Numbered from the stretch's first letter, positions 25,241-33,251 are shown. The stretch is DNA of 33,251 bases from Rummeliibacillus sp. POC4 (GCF_003576525.1 NZ_QWUA01000054.1:1-33251); one strand, 5' to 3'. Translations and numbers: made by a program. Notes: generated from the sequence alone by a model not told the origin.

Positions 25241-26467
25241 TTAACTGTTTAAAGAAGAAGCAGCTTTTTTAAAGAATTCCCTCCGTTTTACACCGGATAC
25301 AACTTTCAATGCCAATAACCCTAATAAAAAGAAAGCAAATGATCCGACTAACCCCACTGGACGGATTGAAGTTAGTTCAGCTGCTAAACCGATTAAAACT
25401 GTTACAGCCACGATAAAACCTGCTTCCATGACACTAAAGAGACTTTCGAATCTTCCCATCATCCTTACAGGAACATGATTTTGGTAGAAAGTCAAATACC
25501 CTGTATTCGCAAACGTTACAGCAAACCCTATTAAAAATATGCCAGGCGCTGCACTATAAAAGCCGCTCGAACTATAAAATACTAGATAATCGATGGAGGT
25601 GAAAATGGTCCCAACGCCTATTAAAAAATGAACCGCAAGTTGCTTTGAAAATATGGAATTAATCATTGACCCAATAATTATGCCAGCTCCAAAAACACTT
25701 AGTAAAAACCCATAATTAGTATCTGATATTGATAGAACACCTTTCGCAAATGCTGCCTCGACAGAATCTATTGCAGTCATGAATATCGTAATTCCACTAA
25801 ACAATAAATAGATCTTTGTCACAAAGGCATTGCCCTTACTAAAATTAACAACAACCCGAAAATCGCTTTTTATCAAATCCCATGTAAACCTTTCCCCCTC
25901 TATCTCTTTAACACTCTCATCAACATTAGGCAGCAGCCTTATAATCAGTGCCGAAAAAAACAAAGCCACTGCATTCACATAGATGGCAGTATAAGGAGTC
26001 CCCATCCAAAATAACATCCCAGCAATTGCCGGACCTAGTAGTGAACCACAAGAATTGATAAAACTACGTAGTGCATTAAACCGTTGCCGATCTGCTTCAG
26101 GTATTAGTTTCGTCATATACACCATAGATGTAGGTTGAAAAATCGCACTTGCTATATTAATGACAAACGCTAGTATATAAACATAAATAAGCGAAGGCAA
26201 AAATGGAATAATCGCAATACATATTGCTCGAAATACGTCTATTCCCATCATCAGTCGCCGTGTATTTAGCCGATCGATGAAACTACCTGCCCAGGTATTC
26301 GTACATACAGTTGCAATTGGACCTAGAATATATAACAAAGCAATTGCAAGTGGAGAAGCTGTTTCATTTAATATGATTAAATTGAGTGCGATATGCTAAA
26401 CCCATGCACCCACATTTGAAATGCCTATTCCCCCTAATAAGATTAAAGGATACTTCCATCTGAACAT
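25241..26467 (-). pseudogene. MFS transporter (drug/macrolide efflux-like) with in-frame TAG
   Basis: A twelve-helix major facilitator protein. The true start is the ATG at 26467, behind AAAAAGGGAGTGG. It reads MFRWKYPLILLGGIGISNVG, then AWV and a TAG at 26396-26398, then stays open in the same frame through HIALNLIILNETASPLAIAL to 25241. Without the TAG it has ~408 residues, the usual size. The TAG replaces a residue in the first helix and is one base away from a Tyr codon. The in-frame ATG at 26338 would give a 365-residue product lacking the first helix and a half. The motif SFIDRLNTRRLMMGIDVFRA (loop 2-3) and NFSKGNAFV fit the macrolide-efflux MFS subgroup. A T-box leader precedes it, which suggests amino-acid-linked control rather than drug response. 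Confidence 0.85.
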
Positions 26468-26499
26468 AACACCACTCCCTTTTTATTTTTTAAAACAAA

Positions 26500-26795
26500 A
26501 TAAAAAACTCACCCCCAAGATCGTAATCTTGAGGGCGAGTCATGTCGCGGTGCCACCCCAGTTCGTTTCTACATTGCTACAGAAACCTTATCGAGTACGG
26601 CTATGCATTTAAATTGCATGCGATACTCTATCTCTTTAACGTGAGAACACGTTGCATCATCATTGTTCCAACGAACAAATCCTATGCACAGCTCCAAGCC
26701 TTGTTTCAACACACTTCCTATCCCTCTTTTTCACCATCCAGAGGTCTCTGTAGATCATCCGTATGTTTACTCTTCTTTTCATCGCTTTTTTATAG
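26500..26795 (-). promoter_or_regulatory. T-box riboswitch leader, probably tRNA-Asn-responsive, upstream of the MFS gene
   Basis: On the - strand the T-box core GGGTGGCACCGCG lies at 26558-26546. A terminator hairpin follows (26539-26508: CTCGCCCTCAAGAT with ATCTTGGGGGTGAG) with a T run. Upstream, a Stem I has the AGTA specifier-loop motif (26771-26768). Its AACATAC strand pairs with GTGTGTT, followed by GAAACAAGG. Reading GA-AAC-A, the specifier is AAC (Asn, 26705-26703). The antiterminator bulge TGGC calls for a tRNA with discriminator G, which fits tRNA-Asn and not Thr (ACA, the alternative reading). Uncharged tRNA-Asn would thus switch on the transporter. The T-box call is firm; the amino acid is inferred. 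Confidence 0.88.
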
Positions 26796-26866
26796 ATTTT
26801 TGTAATTTTATCCTATTTCGAATTTAAATTCAATCATTACTTTCAAACATAGTATGTATCAACATT

Positions 26867-27469
26867 TTATTTATCATTTGATTTCCGTTCAAATAAATAC
26901 GCACCAACAGCAAAAAATACCACAATTAGCATGATAAAGAAAACCATTAAATAATCATTTGACACCAGGTTTATTAACACTGAGCCACCAGCCGAAAGTA
27001 AAAAACAACCTGTAAAAAAATACTTAAACAATTTGGATTGCTGGCGAAACCCGATTAAGGCCCCTACGCCTGTTGTTATTATCGTGAACCAAAAAAGGAC
27101 AGTATCATTCGATATTTCTAAATACATCAGTATATTAAATAGTACGATCCACCATGAAGCTAATACCGGATATCGATATTTCATATACAATGGCATCAAA
27201 ACCAATCCAAACAGCAAACTAAACAAAATGATAAAGATGGTTGGCATTAGCAAATATAATATAGAGTTAATCGTAAATAAACCGGCAGTTGTTAAGAAAA
27301 AAAGTCCGAATCCTCTTGAACTATACCGCTTCCATCCTTGAATAGCCAAAGCAAATAAACCTAGGATCAATAAGGCAAATAACCATTCGATTCCCTCCCA
27401 TTGCCCTGACAATTGATACAATAGGATATTACCCAAAACAGCCACAACATATATCAAGAATTCCTTCAT
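26867..27469 (-). CDS. Polytopic membrane protein, function unknown
   Basis: A 200-residue protein of about eight hydrophobic helices separated by short basic loops (GWKRYSSRGFG, YMKYRYP, RQQSKLFKY). There is no signal, no conserved motif I can name, and no polar residues in helices that would mark a transporter. It ends ERKSNDK. It may be transcribed ahead of the T-box/MFS unit on the same strand, about 70 bases away; no terminator is evident between them. Confidence 0.6.
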   Translation of the reverse strand: MKEFLIYVVAVLGNILLYQLSGQWEGIEWLFALLILGLFALAIQGWKRYSSRGFGLFFLTTAGLFTINSILYLLMPTIFIILFSLLFGLVLMPLYMKYRYPVLASWWIVLFNILMYLEISNDTVLFWFTIITTGVGALIGFRQQSKLFKYFFTGCFLLSAGGSVLINLVSNDYLMVFFIMLIVVFFAVGAYLFERKSNDK

Positions 27470-27547
27470 TCCGGTCCCCCTATTTTAAGCTATAATTCTA
27501 TTTCAGTTTATTTTTTAAATATGATATTCTCCTCTAATAAGTAAGTT

Positions 27548-27955
27548 CTAAATCCCTTGATTATTACGAAGTTCAATAATGGTTCCTTCTGGTGCTATTA
27601 ATTTACATAGGTCGCCATTTTCGACATGGTAAATAATTTCTTCATTTTTTCTTATAAAATTACATTTCATTCTTTGCAAACGTTCGACTTCGAATTCTAG
27701 ATCTTCTACCCAAATACAAAAATGAACAAGACCTTCACTGTTTGAATTGACCGGTGTTAATATTTCATGTTGTTTGCCTGTCTGAAGTTCAATATAAAAA
27801 GCACCTAGCTTTAACCAAGTATTAAATTCACGCCCATGAAAATTAGGAGATTCTTGAACAACTTCAAACCCCAAACCTTTCGTATAAAATTCAATTGTTT
27901 CTACATATGAATTTGTCTGTATACATAGATAATGTACGTAACTATTTTTCTTTAC
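27548..27955 (-). CDS. VOC (glyoxalase/bleomycin-resistance) family protein with doubtful start codon
   Basis: A small metal-dependent vicinal-oxygen-chelate fold protein. Residues that would coordinate metal include the His of SYVHYLCIQ at the N-terminus, the His of GLVHFCIWVEDLEFEVERL and the Glu of EGTIIELR at the C-terminus. The first TTG (27874) would omit the N-terminal strand with its His. In-frame coding continues upstream to 27955 (KKNSYVHYLCIQTNSYVETI), where six Gs and ATA-GTA stand in place of an ATG. So the start codon has mutated (ATG to ATA), an unusual start is used, or a base is missing from the G run, which would bring an upstream ATG into frame. The substrate is unknown. 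Confidence 0.75.
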   Translation of the reverse strand, partial: VKKNSYVHYLCIQTNSYVETIEFYTKGLGFEVVQESPNFHGREFNTWLKLGAFYIELQTGKQHEILTPVNSNSEGLVHFCIWVEDLEFEVERLQRMKCNFIRKNEEIIYHVENGDLCKLIAPEGTIIELRNNQGI

Positions 27956-28201
27956 TATCCCCCCATAAATGCGTCATTTTGAGAAGTCACTATTGCATTT
28001 TGAATTTATCAAATTATCAGATTTATGAATATGTATTATTACTATATCTATGTCATTATTACTAAAAAAACATGTAAATTTCCTTTCAAAATATTATATT
28101 GAGTCAAAAGAAGAAACATCTTCATATAGTCTAGAACCAAAAGATTTGATGCAATTACTTAGCTAACATTCAAATAGGTCTTACTGTTGTTTTAATACAA
28201 A

Positions 28202-28232
28202 ATCCCCCAGTAGCTTCATTCTACTGAGGGAT
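28202..28232. terminator. Bidirectional terminator
   Basis: ATCCCCCAGTAG (28202-28213) pairs with CTACTGAGGGAT (28221-28232), one wobble pair. TCTTTT follows on the + side and TTTTGTATT on the - side. It closes the WYL/HNH operon, whose last stop is at 28270. The remaining bases 27956-28201 hold nothing convincing. Confidence 0.8.
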
Positions 28233-28269
28233 TCTTTTAATAGTATCATTCCAATTTATGGTAATAAAG

Positions 28270-29865
28270 TTATGAATTAAAGAAATCCAAAATATCCTTA
28301 TCCGTTTTAAGAATTTCATCTTCATTTACATTTAAAGCAGCTGCTAACTTTTGTGAATTTTTAAAACGATTATTTGAATCTAAGTTCAAATCGTATGCCT
28401 TGTTGGTTAATATATGCAATTCTTCGTACTCATTATAAATTTTTTGAAGAACGTCTTTATAGGCATCGTCAATCTCTGAAATAGCTTCGGTATATTTTTC
28501 TTTTAAGACTTCAACAGGTACAACGGTATAATATGCTGTTTCTTTCATCTTTAGTTTGACCTTTTGGATAATTGACCTAAAATTATCCATTGCATAAATA
28601 ACTGTTACAGAAACAATTCCAGTTAAACCCCCACCTAATATCCCACCGATTAATGATGCGAATGGAGCAAGTGGAATTACCGTCATCAAATAGTTTATAA
28701 ATGCTTCGGTAATTATTACACCAACTGATGTAATAACAGCTGCTACAATAACTTTTGAGCCCTCGTAAATAGCTTGTTTACGTGTCATATTATTAGGAGG
28801 AGCTATAATCATTCTTATTGCTTGAATTAAACTATTAGTCCCTTCAGTTAAAATCTTTACAATATTTTTTGATGTTGTGAAGAATGTATTAATGATTACA
28901 GTCATTAAATTACTGACAAATCCACTTATAAATCCTTCTGTATATCCTACAAAGACTTTTTTTAACGATTGAAGAGATAATGCTCTTTTTTTAACATTTT
29001 GACATGCTTGTTTAAAAGCATTCATTCTTTCTGTATTTGACTCAAATGTATTGAATTGTTTAAAGTATGTGCTCATCTCTGAGAAAAATGCATTTTGAAA
29101 TTCATAAAGAAAAATACCGATTGCTTGACGCATTGCCATTTGCTTTCCTTGTCGAATACCTGTTTCTTTAATATTTTTCTTGTAATATGCTTTCTTAGCA
29201 TCCTTTATACTTTTCTCCACGTGTTGTTTTGCAGTATTATATTTATCTTTAGCCATTTGTTCGTCAATATTAAAGCGATCTTTGTTCTTTACATCGCTAT
29301 GTTTAGAACTAGTAGACTCCATCCATTCCATTAAATCATGTTCGCCTTTAGATTGGTTCATACTTCCTTCTGCCCAAGTAAGATTCTTTTGATCAACCGC
29401 CATAGATCCTCTTTGCTCATCTGACATATAAAGTCTAGCTTCGTCATTTTTATGGATTGTTGCTGCGGAGATAATATGATCTTTATGAGCACGACCATCT
29501 TTTTTTAGTTCTTTACCAGTATATCCGTCGTAGATGTGCTTATTTTCTTGAAACTCTTTCTTTCTATTTTTACTAAAATCTTTTTCATATATATTTTTTC
29601 GAGTTTCTTTATTATAAGGATTCTTAAAACGTCTTTCATCTTCCTGATTGGCAAATACATTATTCCTCGCATTATGTAAAGTAGTGACATTACCTCCATC
29701 TTTTAAATCTACAAGATTGCGTAATCCAAATTGTTGTAACATTGTTGTTATTACAATTTCCTTATATTGTTCTAATAATTCCGCAGTCATCTTAGGAGAC
29801 TCTTCTGGTAATGCGTTTAACGCCTCCATATATTGCGATTCTAGATAGTCCGTAAACGTTACCAA
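28270..29865 (-). CDS. Membrane-anchored HNH nuclease-like protein
   Basis: A 531-residue protein, third gene of a regulator/membrane/nuclease operon. Residues ~110-180 look like an HNH nuclease: YDGYTGKELK, then RAHKDHIIS (His127, Asp129, His130), Asn161 in DQKNLTWAEG and His176 in KGEHDLMEW. A charged helical stretch (~195-245) follows. Hydrophobic segments lie at ~310-345 (GFISGFVSNLMTVIINTFF) and ~370-425, the latter with a glycine-rich turn (LIGGILGGGLTGIVSVTVIY). The C-terminal ~100 residues are helical and acidic. The TTG start lies 8 bases after AGGAG, which overlaps the stop of the preceding gene, so translation is coupled. I know no characterised protein with this layout; a nuclease released or activated at the membrane is inferred. 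Confidence 0.7.
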   Translation of the reverse strand: MVTFTDYLESQYMEALNALPEESPKMTAELLEQYKEIVITTMLQQFGLRNLVDLKDGGNVTTLHNARNNVFANQEDERRFKNPYNKETRKNIYEKDFSKNRKKEFQENKHIYDGYTGKELKKDGRAHKDHIISAATIHKNDEARLYMSDEQRGSMAVDQKNLTWAEGSMNQSKGEHDLMEWMESTSSKHSDVKNKDRFNIDEQMAKDKYNTAKQHVEKSIKDAKKAYYKKNIKETGIRQGKQMAMRQAIGIFLYEFQNAFFSEMSTYFKQFNTFESNTERMNAFKQACQNVKKRALSLQSLKKVFVGYTEGFISGFVSNLMTVIINTFFTTSKNIVKILTEGTNSLIQAIRMIIAPPNNMTRKQAIYEGSKVIVAAVITSVGVIITEAFINYLMTVIPLAPFASLIGGILGGGLTGIVSVTVIYAMDNFRSIIQKVKLKMKETAYYTVVPVEVLKEKYTEAISEIDDAYKDVLQKIYNEYEELHILTNKAYDLNLDSNNRFKNSQKLAAALNVNEDEILKTDKDILDFFNS

Positions 29866-29877
29866 ATCATCCAGCTC

Positions 29878-30750
29878 CTAACCTTCTGCACCAATTGAAC
29901 GATTTAATAATCGTGAAGCAGATTTCATATTGTTAACTAATGTACCTAAATTAGTGATTATTTGTGAATTAGTTTGAGCTATAACTTTAAAATCATAATC
30001 ATATTGTTTTACACTTTCGCTTATTACTTCCAATAAGATACCTAATCTTTCTCGTGTATACACAGTTTCCTCTTTAGTTTTAACTATTTCCGCTTTTGTA
30101 CCTTCTAAAACTTTAATAGCTTTTCGAATTTCTTTTGCTTTTTCTAGTGCTTCATTACCAGCTTTTTTATTTTTACTATTTGCAAGTATACCAGCTGTTG
30201 CAATAGCACCACCTCCTATTGCCCAACCAAGTGGACCAGCAAGTGCTAAAAATGATGATCCTGCTGCAATTCCACCACCTCCAGCAGTAAGTGCTCCTCC
30301 TCCTAACCAAGCTAAAGCTGCGTTAGTTGCCGCGGCACCTGACAATGCAGAAATTGCAGTTCCTGTAGAAGCAGTCCCAAATGTTGTTGCAATTGCCAAC
30401 GCAGCTGACGGACCTAAAGCCGCAACTCCTGCTCCTACAGCTACACCAGCCCCTGCACCTAATGCATTTTTCTTTAATGCTAGATCTACCTCTTTCTCAA
30501 TTTCTAACACTGTATTTTCGAATTTTTTATATTGGATTTGAATTTCTTTAACGTCCGTTTCCATATCAAATGGTTTGTTTTTAATCTTATTTACGAAATC
30601 CAAAGTTTCCTCAATTGTCTTTTTTAAAGAAAGACGTTGATTTAATAAATTCTCAGAAGTAGTTACTATTTGTTTTTGTGTTTCTTCATAATTTTGATAA
30701 GCAGCTTTGTACTCTGCGATAGATTCTTTTTTAAATTGTTTTTTAAACAT
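29878..30750 (-). CDS. Coiled-coil protein with long glycine/alanine-rich membrane segment
   Basis: A 290-residue protein in three parts. Residues ~1-92 are a charged helical coiled coil (EYKAAYQNYEETQKQIV ... YKKFENTVLEIEKEVDLALKK). Residues ~93-195 are almost entirely Gly, Ala, Ser, Leu and Ile (GAGAGVAVGAGVAALGPSAA, TGTAISALSGAAATNAALAW, GGGALTAGGGGIAAGS), like glycine-zipper pore or channel segments. Residues ~196-290 are another charged coiled coil. It sits 12 bases before the HNH gene and 37 after the WYL regulator. I have a sense that similar glycine-zipper proteins occur across phyla with no assigned role. Pore formation or a membrane platform for the nuclease is inferred. Confidence 0.7.
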   Translation of the reverse strand: MFKKQFKKESIAEYKAAYQNYEETQKQIVTTSENLLNQRLSLKKTIEETLDFVNKIKNKPFDMETDVKEIQIQYKKFENTVLEIEKEVDLALKKNALGAGAGVAVGAGVAALGPSAALAIATTFGTASTGTAISALSGAAATNAALAWLGGGALTAGGGGIAAGSSFLALAGPLGWAIGGGAIATAGILANSKNKKAGNEALEKAKEIRKAIKVLEGTKAEIVKTKEETVYTRERLGILLEVISESVKQYDYDFKVIAQTNSQIITNLGTLVNNMKSASRLLNRSIGAEG

Positions 30751-30787
30751 TTAAAACACCTCGTCGTCATTTTTTATCTTCATTCAA

Positions 30788-31768
30788 TTAACTGTATTGG
30801 TTTAACATTCTCTTCACAACATGTTTCATTTCTTCTCTTAAATCCTTGGGTTCTAAAACTTCTACATATTCGCCTTGACTTAATAACCACATCTTAATCC
30901 CATTTCCATATACTTCTGCTTCAAAAGTGATGCCTCGCTCATTTTCAGATAAAACATGAGCTGTGGGAAGTCTATCGAGAACAGCTTGAGGGGATGGGCC
31001 ATTAAATCTAAATTTTATCTTTGTTAATGCACCAGTTTGCATAAATTGAATACGTTTCCGAAATTCCCCTTCTTGAAAACGCTCATTATATGGTAATTGA
31101 AAATGTTCATCCATTGTCTGATAAGAGAGAATACGATCTATTCGATATACTGTTGGATAATCCAGCTCAAAATCTACTTGAAATGCAATCAAGTAAAAAT
31201 AATACTCTGAAAAAATTAGACCAACAGGTTTTAGTTTTCTAACTCTTTCACTTTTTCCCAATTCTTTTTTGTAATGAATTTTAATCGTTCGTTTTGTATG
31301 TATTGCAAACGCGATTTCCCAAAGTGTTGCAAACAAGGATTTCTTATGTTGTAAATCAACATATAAGTATTTTTCATTAAGGATTAATTTTTTAATCAGA
31401 TCTCGATCAGTAGGTAAAGCTAAATTAGTGATTTTGTCTAGTAACCTCTCCATCTCTTCTTTTGGAAATGCTCTAGATTCAATTAAAATTTTTGTAATCG
31501 CTAATATTTCCTCTTTAAGTAAGAATGCTTCAGATTCAGAATCTATTTTGTAAATTTTTCTCTTATGATCATATTCTAAATACTGATTAGTTTTAGATAA
31601 TTCAAGAAAAGACCTTATACTTTCTAGATCCCGTTGAATCGTTTTTTCTCCCACACCAAAATTATCCGCTTCTGATTTTTTCGAAAGAGTATGTCCGTTG
31701 CATAAGCGGTCATACATTGATAGAATCCTACTAACTTGCGTTTCTCTAGATTGTTTGCTGCAGTTCAT
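30788..31768 (-). CDS. WYL-domain transcriptional regulator (DeoR-like HTH)
   Basis: A 326-residue regulator. The N-terminal winged helix-turn-helix is at ~8-60 (LSKKSEADNFGVGEKTIQRD, then LESIRSFL). The WYL domain lies at ~140-235, with KPVGLIFSEYYFYLIAFQVD in place of the usual WYL motif and YRIDRILSYQ after it. A WCX-like C-terminal domain follows (MWLLSQGEYVEVLEPKDLRE). WYL proteins sense nucleic-acid-type ligands or DNA damage and often govern phage-defence genes; this is family knowledge. It is first in a three-gene operon and probably controls it. ATG follows GAAAGGGGGGC. Confidence 0.88.
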   Translation of the reverse strand: MNCSKQSRETQVSRILSMYDRLCNGHTLSKKSEADNFGVGEKTIQRDLESIRSFLELSKTNQYLEYDHKRKIYKIDSESEAFLLKEEILAITKILIESRAFPKEEMERLLDKITNLALPTDRDLIKKLILNEKYLYVDLQHKKSLFATLWEIAFAIHTKRTIKIHYKKELGKSERVRKLKPVGLIFSEYYFYLIAFQVDFELDYPTVYRIDRILSYQTMDEHFQLPYNERFQEGEFRKRIQFMQTGALTKIKFRFNGPSPQAVLDRLPTAHVLSENERGITFEAEVYGNGIKMWLLSQGEYVEVLEPKDLREEMKHVVKRMLNQYS

Positions 31769-32178
31769 TATTGCCCCCCTTTCTTATCATTTATTTGTTA
31801 GCTTTACAAATTTAATATACAAAAATAATTGGACATATTATGTACATCGAAGAAGGTTTCTAAAAGTTTTCCTCTATTTTTTCGTAAGAACCCATATTTC
31901 ATAAGTTTTTTGGACTTATAATCAATTTCAACGAATCCAATATGCATGAATTATTTCAATGATAAATAATACCCAATAACATTATATTACAATTTATCTA
32001 TCGTTGTTTATTTTTAAGCTAAATTTTCTTTTTATATCCTTTTTTATAGTTATTTATAATCAATAAAAATCCCCTTTTATACCTCTAAAAATTAGATAAA
32101 AGATGTAGATTAGTTAAAATAATTTGTAAAGTACGGAGGGAATTCAAATTCAATTAATAGTGATAGGGGACTATAACG
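31769..32178. other. Upstream region of the WYL operon, no gene
   Basis: About 400 very AT-rich bases without a supported frame. It must contain the WYL operon promoter. A short dyad, ATAAGT with ACTTAT around 31901-31921, is a possible but unproven operator. The right part leads into the broken small gene at 32179. Confidence 0.35.
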
Positions 32179-32364
32179 ATGTAAAACTACAGTGACGAAG
32201 TTGATAAAAATATTGAAGATCAAAAGGATCCAAAAACAACTGAAGTAAGTACTAAAAGAAGTAAAGAGTTATATGATTCATTACAAGCATTATCAGGGCC
32301 AATGGAATTTAAAAAAGCTGCCGCCTGCAAAATACAGACAGCAGCTACACTTTATTATCAGTAA
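32179..32364 (+). pseudogene. Small hydrophilic protein gene with stop at codon 2
   Basis: A + strand ATG at 32179, behind TAGGGGAC, is followed at once by TAA (32182-32184). The frame then stays open: NYSDEVDKNIEDQKDPKTTE, then STKRSKELYDSLQALSGPME, running into the terminator at 32316. The sequence looks like a real small charged protein whose second codon (perhaps AAA) became TAA. No family is recognised. Confidence 0.35.
32310..32346 (-). terminator. Terminator of the thioesterase/GNAT operon
   Basis: On the - strand AGCTGCTGTCTG pairs with CAGGCGGCAGCT (two G-U pairs), followed by six Ts. The stop codon of the truncated GNAT gene overlaps the top of the stem. Confidence 0.85.
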
Positions 32365-32581
32365 ATTGATCTTTACTTGCACCTATAAGAATCCAGCCTA
32401 ATAATTTATCATTCTCTGTTGCAATTAAATAGTAGCTTTCTTTTTCTAATAATGGTTGGATAAGATTTTTGGCCTTTTCAATTGTAGGTGTTATTTCTCC
32501 CAATGTCCCATCAAATATAGCTTGCGGAGAAAGTGAAATAATCTCTTGTAATTCAACGTTATTTGGTTTTCGAATATCCAT
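32345..32581 (-). pseudogene. Truncated GNAT acetyltransferase (N-terminal part only)
   Basis: About 78 residues from the ATG at 32581, behind AAGGAG; a GTG at 32593 overlaps the ribosome site and is less likely. The N-terminal strands and helices of a GNAT are present (NNVELQEIISLSPQAIF, SYYLIATENDKLLGWILIGA), but it stops at DNKV, before the acetyl-CoA motif A that makes these enzymes work. A terminator begins at the very stop, so the 3' half has been lost. It is coupled to the thioesterase upstream. Confidence 0.7.
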
Positions 32582-32589
32582 AACTAAAA

Positions 32590-33075
32590 TCACTCCTTCC
32601 TAAACGTCTTTGGCATTAAAACAGCTACGACCTCCCCAGTCACAACAAGGTCGTCTCCTGCAAATACTTCTGTGTAGACTTTATATTTTTTTTGATGGAT
32701 TTCTTCTACTGTTCCAATCGCTTTTAGTGGTTCTCCAATAGGTGTTGGATGTTTGAAATCAACTTTTAGAGATTTTGTCACAAATCTTGGCGGATTTACA
32801 CCATCTCCGACTTTATGTCCATTCTTTCGGTGTAGATACAAAGAGGCTGATCCAGCTCCATGACAGTCAATAAAGGACGCTAATAAGCCCCCGTATACAA
32901 AGCCAGGTATTCCACCTGTATGCTCGGGGCGTGGTGTATAAATGGTTATCGTTTTTTCACCAAACCAACCTGTTCGAAGATGGTATCCATCCTCATTTAA
33001 CCTACCGCATCCATAACACCAAGCAAACTCATCAGGGTAATCATCTTGAATCGCTCTCAGCACTTTTTCCTCCAT
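32590..33075 (-). CDS. PaaI-type hotdog-fold thioesterase
   Basis: A 161-residue hotdog-fold protein of the PaaI/4HBT family, which hydrolyses acyl-CoA thioesters. The signature helix is GGIPGFVYGGLLASFIDCHG (~54-73), with the Asp expected at the active site. The strand FVTKSLKVDFKHPTPIGEPL and the final GEVVAVLMPKTF complete the fold. WCYGCG near the N-terminus (Cys pair ~20-23) is common in this subgroup. ATG lies about 10 bases after a GGGGG-containing site. It heads a two-gene operon with the truncated GNAT. The acyl-CoA substrate cannot be deduced. Confidence 0.85.
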   Translation of the reverse strand: MEEKVLRAIQDDYPDEFAWCYGCGRLNEDGYHLRTGWFGEKTITIYTPRPEHTGGIPGFVYGGLLASFIDCHGAGSASLYLHRKNGHKVGDGVNPPRFVTKSLKVDFKHPTPIGEPLKAIGTVEEIHQKKYKVYTEVFAGDDLVVTGEVVAVLMPKTFRKE

Positions 33076-33251
33076 CTAAAAACCCCCTAATTGAATAGTT
33101 ATAGCGTATTTCTTACTACTAGTTGAGAAGAATAATTTAAACAATATATTCTTTATACTCTTTATCTAGTATATGATTTACATTTATATATATTTTGAAT
33201 ATAGCAAATAATTAGATTAATATATATTTTTTCCACCACTATATCTCATCA

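Noticed and set aside
26542-26805. Plus-strand frame across the T-box region.
   Set aside because: The same bases form the T-box core, antiterminator and Stem I on the - strand, which explains their conservation; the frame has no protein character.
28050-28166. A 38-residue + strand frame (MSLLLKKHVNFLSKYYIESK...) before the terminator at 28202.
   Set aside because: It has no ribosome site and no recognisable motif; its composition is compatible with chance in AT-rich DNA.
31901-31921. Short dyad ATAAGT/ACTTAT as an operator for the WYL regulator.
   Set aside because: Six-base arms with an A/T-rich core are expected by chance here, and it is over 130 bases from the start codon.

Overview
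The window is AT-rich Gram-positive DNA, most like a Bacillaceae/Planococcaceae chromosome (Bacillus or Lysinibacillus type). The evidence is strong AGGAGG-type ribosome sites with GTG and TTG starts, an ECF sigma factor paired with a DUF4179 protein, a WapA-like Rhs wall toxin, a T-box leader and many GNAT genes. This is inference from gene content; there is no rRNA, tRNA, CRISPR array or intact transposase.

Layout. 1-1840: an ECF sigma factor and its DUF4179 partner on the + strand, closed by a strong terminator. 1931-16953: a polymorphic-toxin locus on the - strand, bracketed by two direct copies of the 3' half of an arylamine N-acetyltransferase gene (complete on the right, truncated on the left). 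It is read right to left. It begins with a secreted WapA-like Rhs protein interrupted by one in-frame TAA, followed by its toxin tip and candidate immunity gene. Then come three headless rhs/toxin-tip cassettes. Two of these carry related hydrophobic, probably membrane-active tips followed by small four-helix membrane proteins (one frameshifted). The third has a twice-frameshifted tip, followed by relics and a TPR-like candidate immunity gene.

17183-27955: a patchwork of small accessory genes, mostly on the - strand: four acetyltransferase or methyltransferase genes, a DUF1835 protein, a DUF2975/XRE pair with a three-box operator, an alpha/beta hydrolase, an MFS transporter behind a T-box leader (the transporter has an in-frame TAG), membrane proteins and a VOC protein. 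Short relics of a P-loop kinase, a hydrolase and other genes lie between them.

28270-31768: a compact three-gene operon on the - strand: WYL-domain regulator, coiled-coil glycine/alanine-rich membrane protein, and membrane-anchored HNH nuclease-like protein. Regulator-plus-membrane-plus-nuclease logic resembles defence modules, but I do not recognise it as a named system; it is the best candidate here for something undescribed. 32345-33075: a PaaI-type thioesterase and a truncated GNAT gene.

Single-base disruptions (TAA in the Rhs gene, TAG in the MFS gene, one-base shifts in a methyltransferase, an immunity gene and a toxin tip) are unusually frequent. Either this is an accessory region decaying by point mutation, or the assembly contains homopolymer errors; reads would decide.
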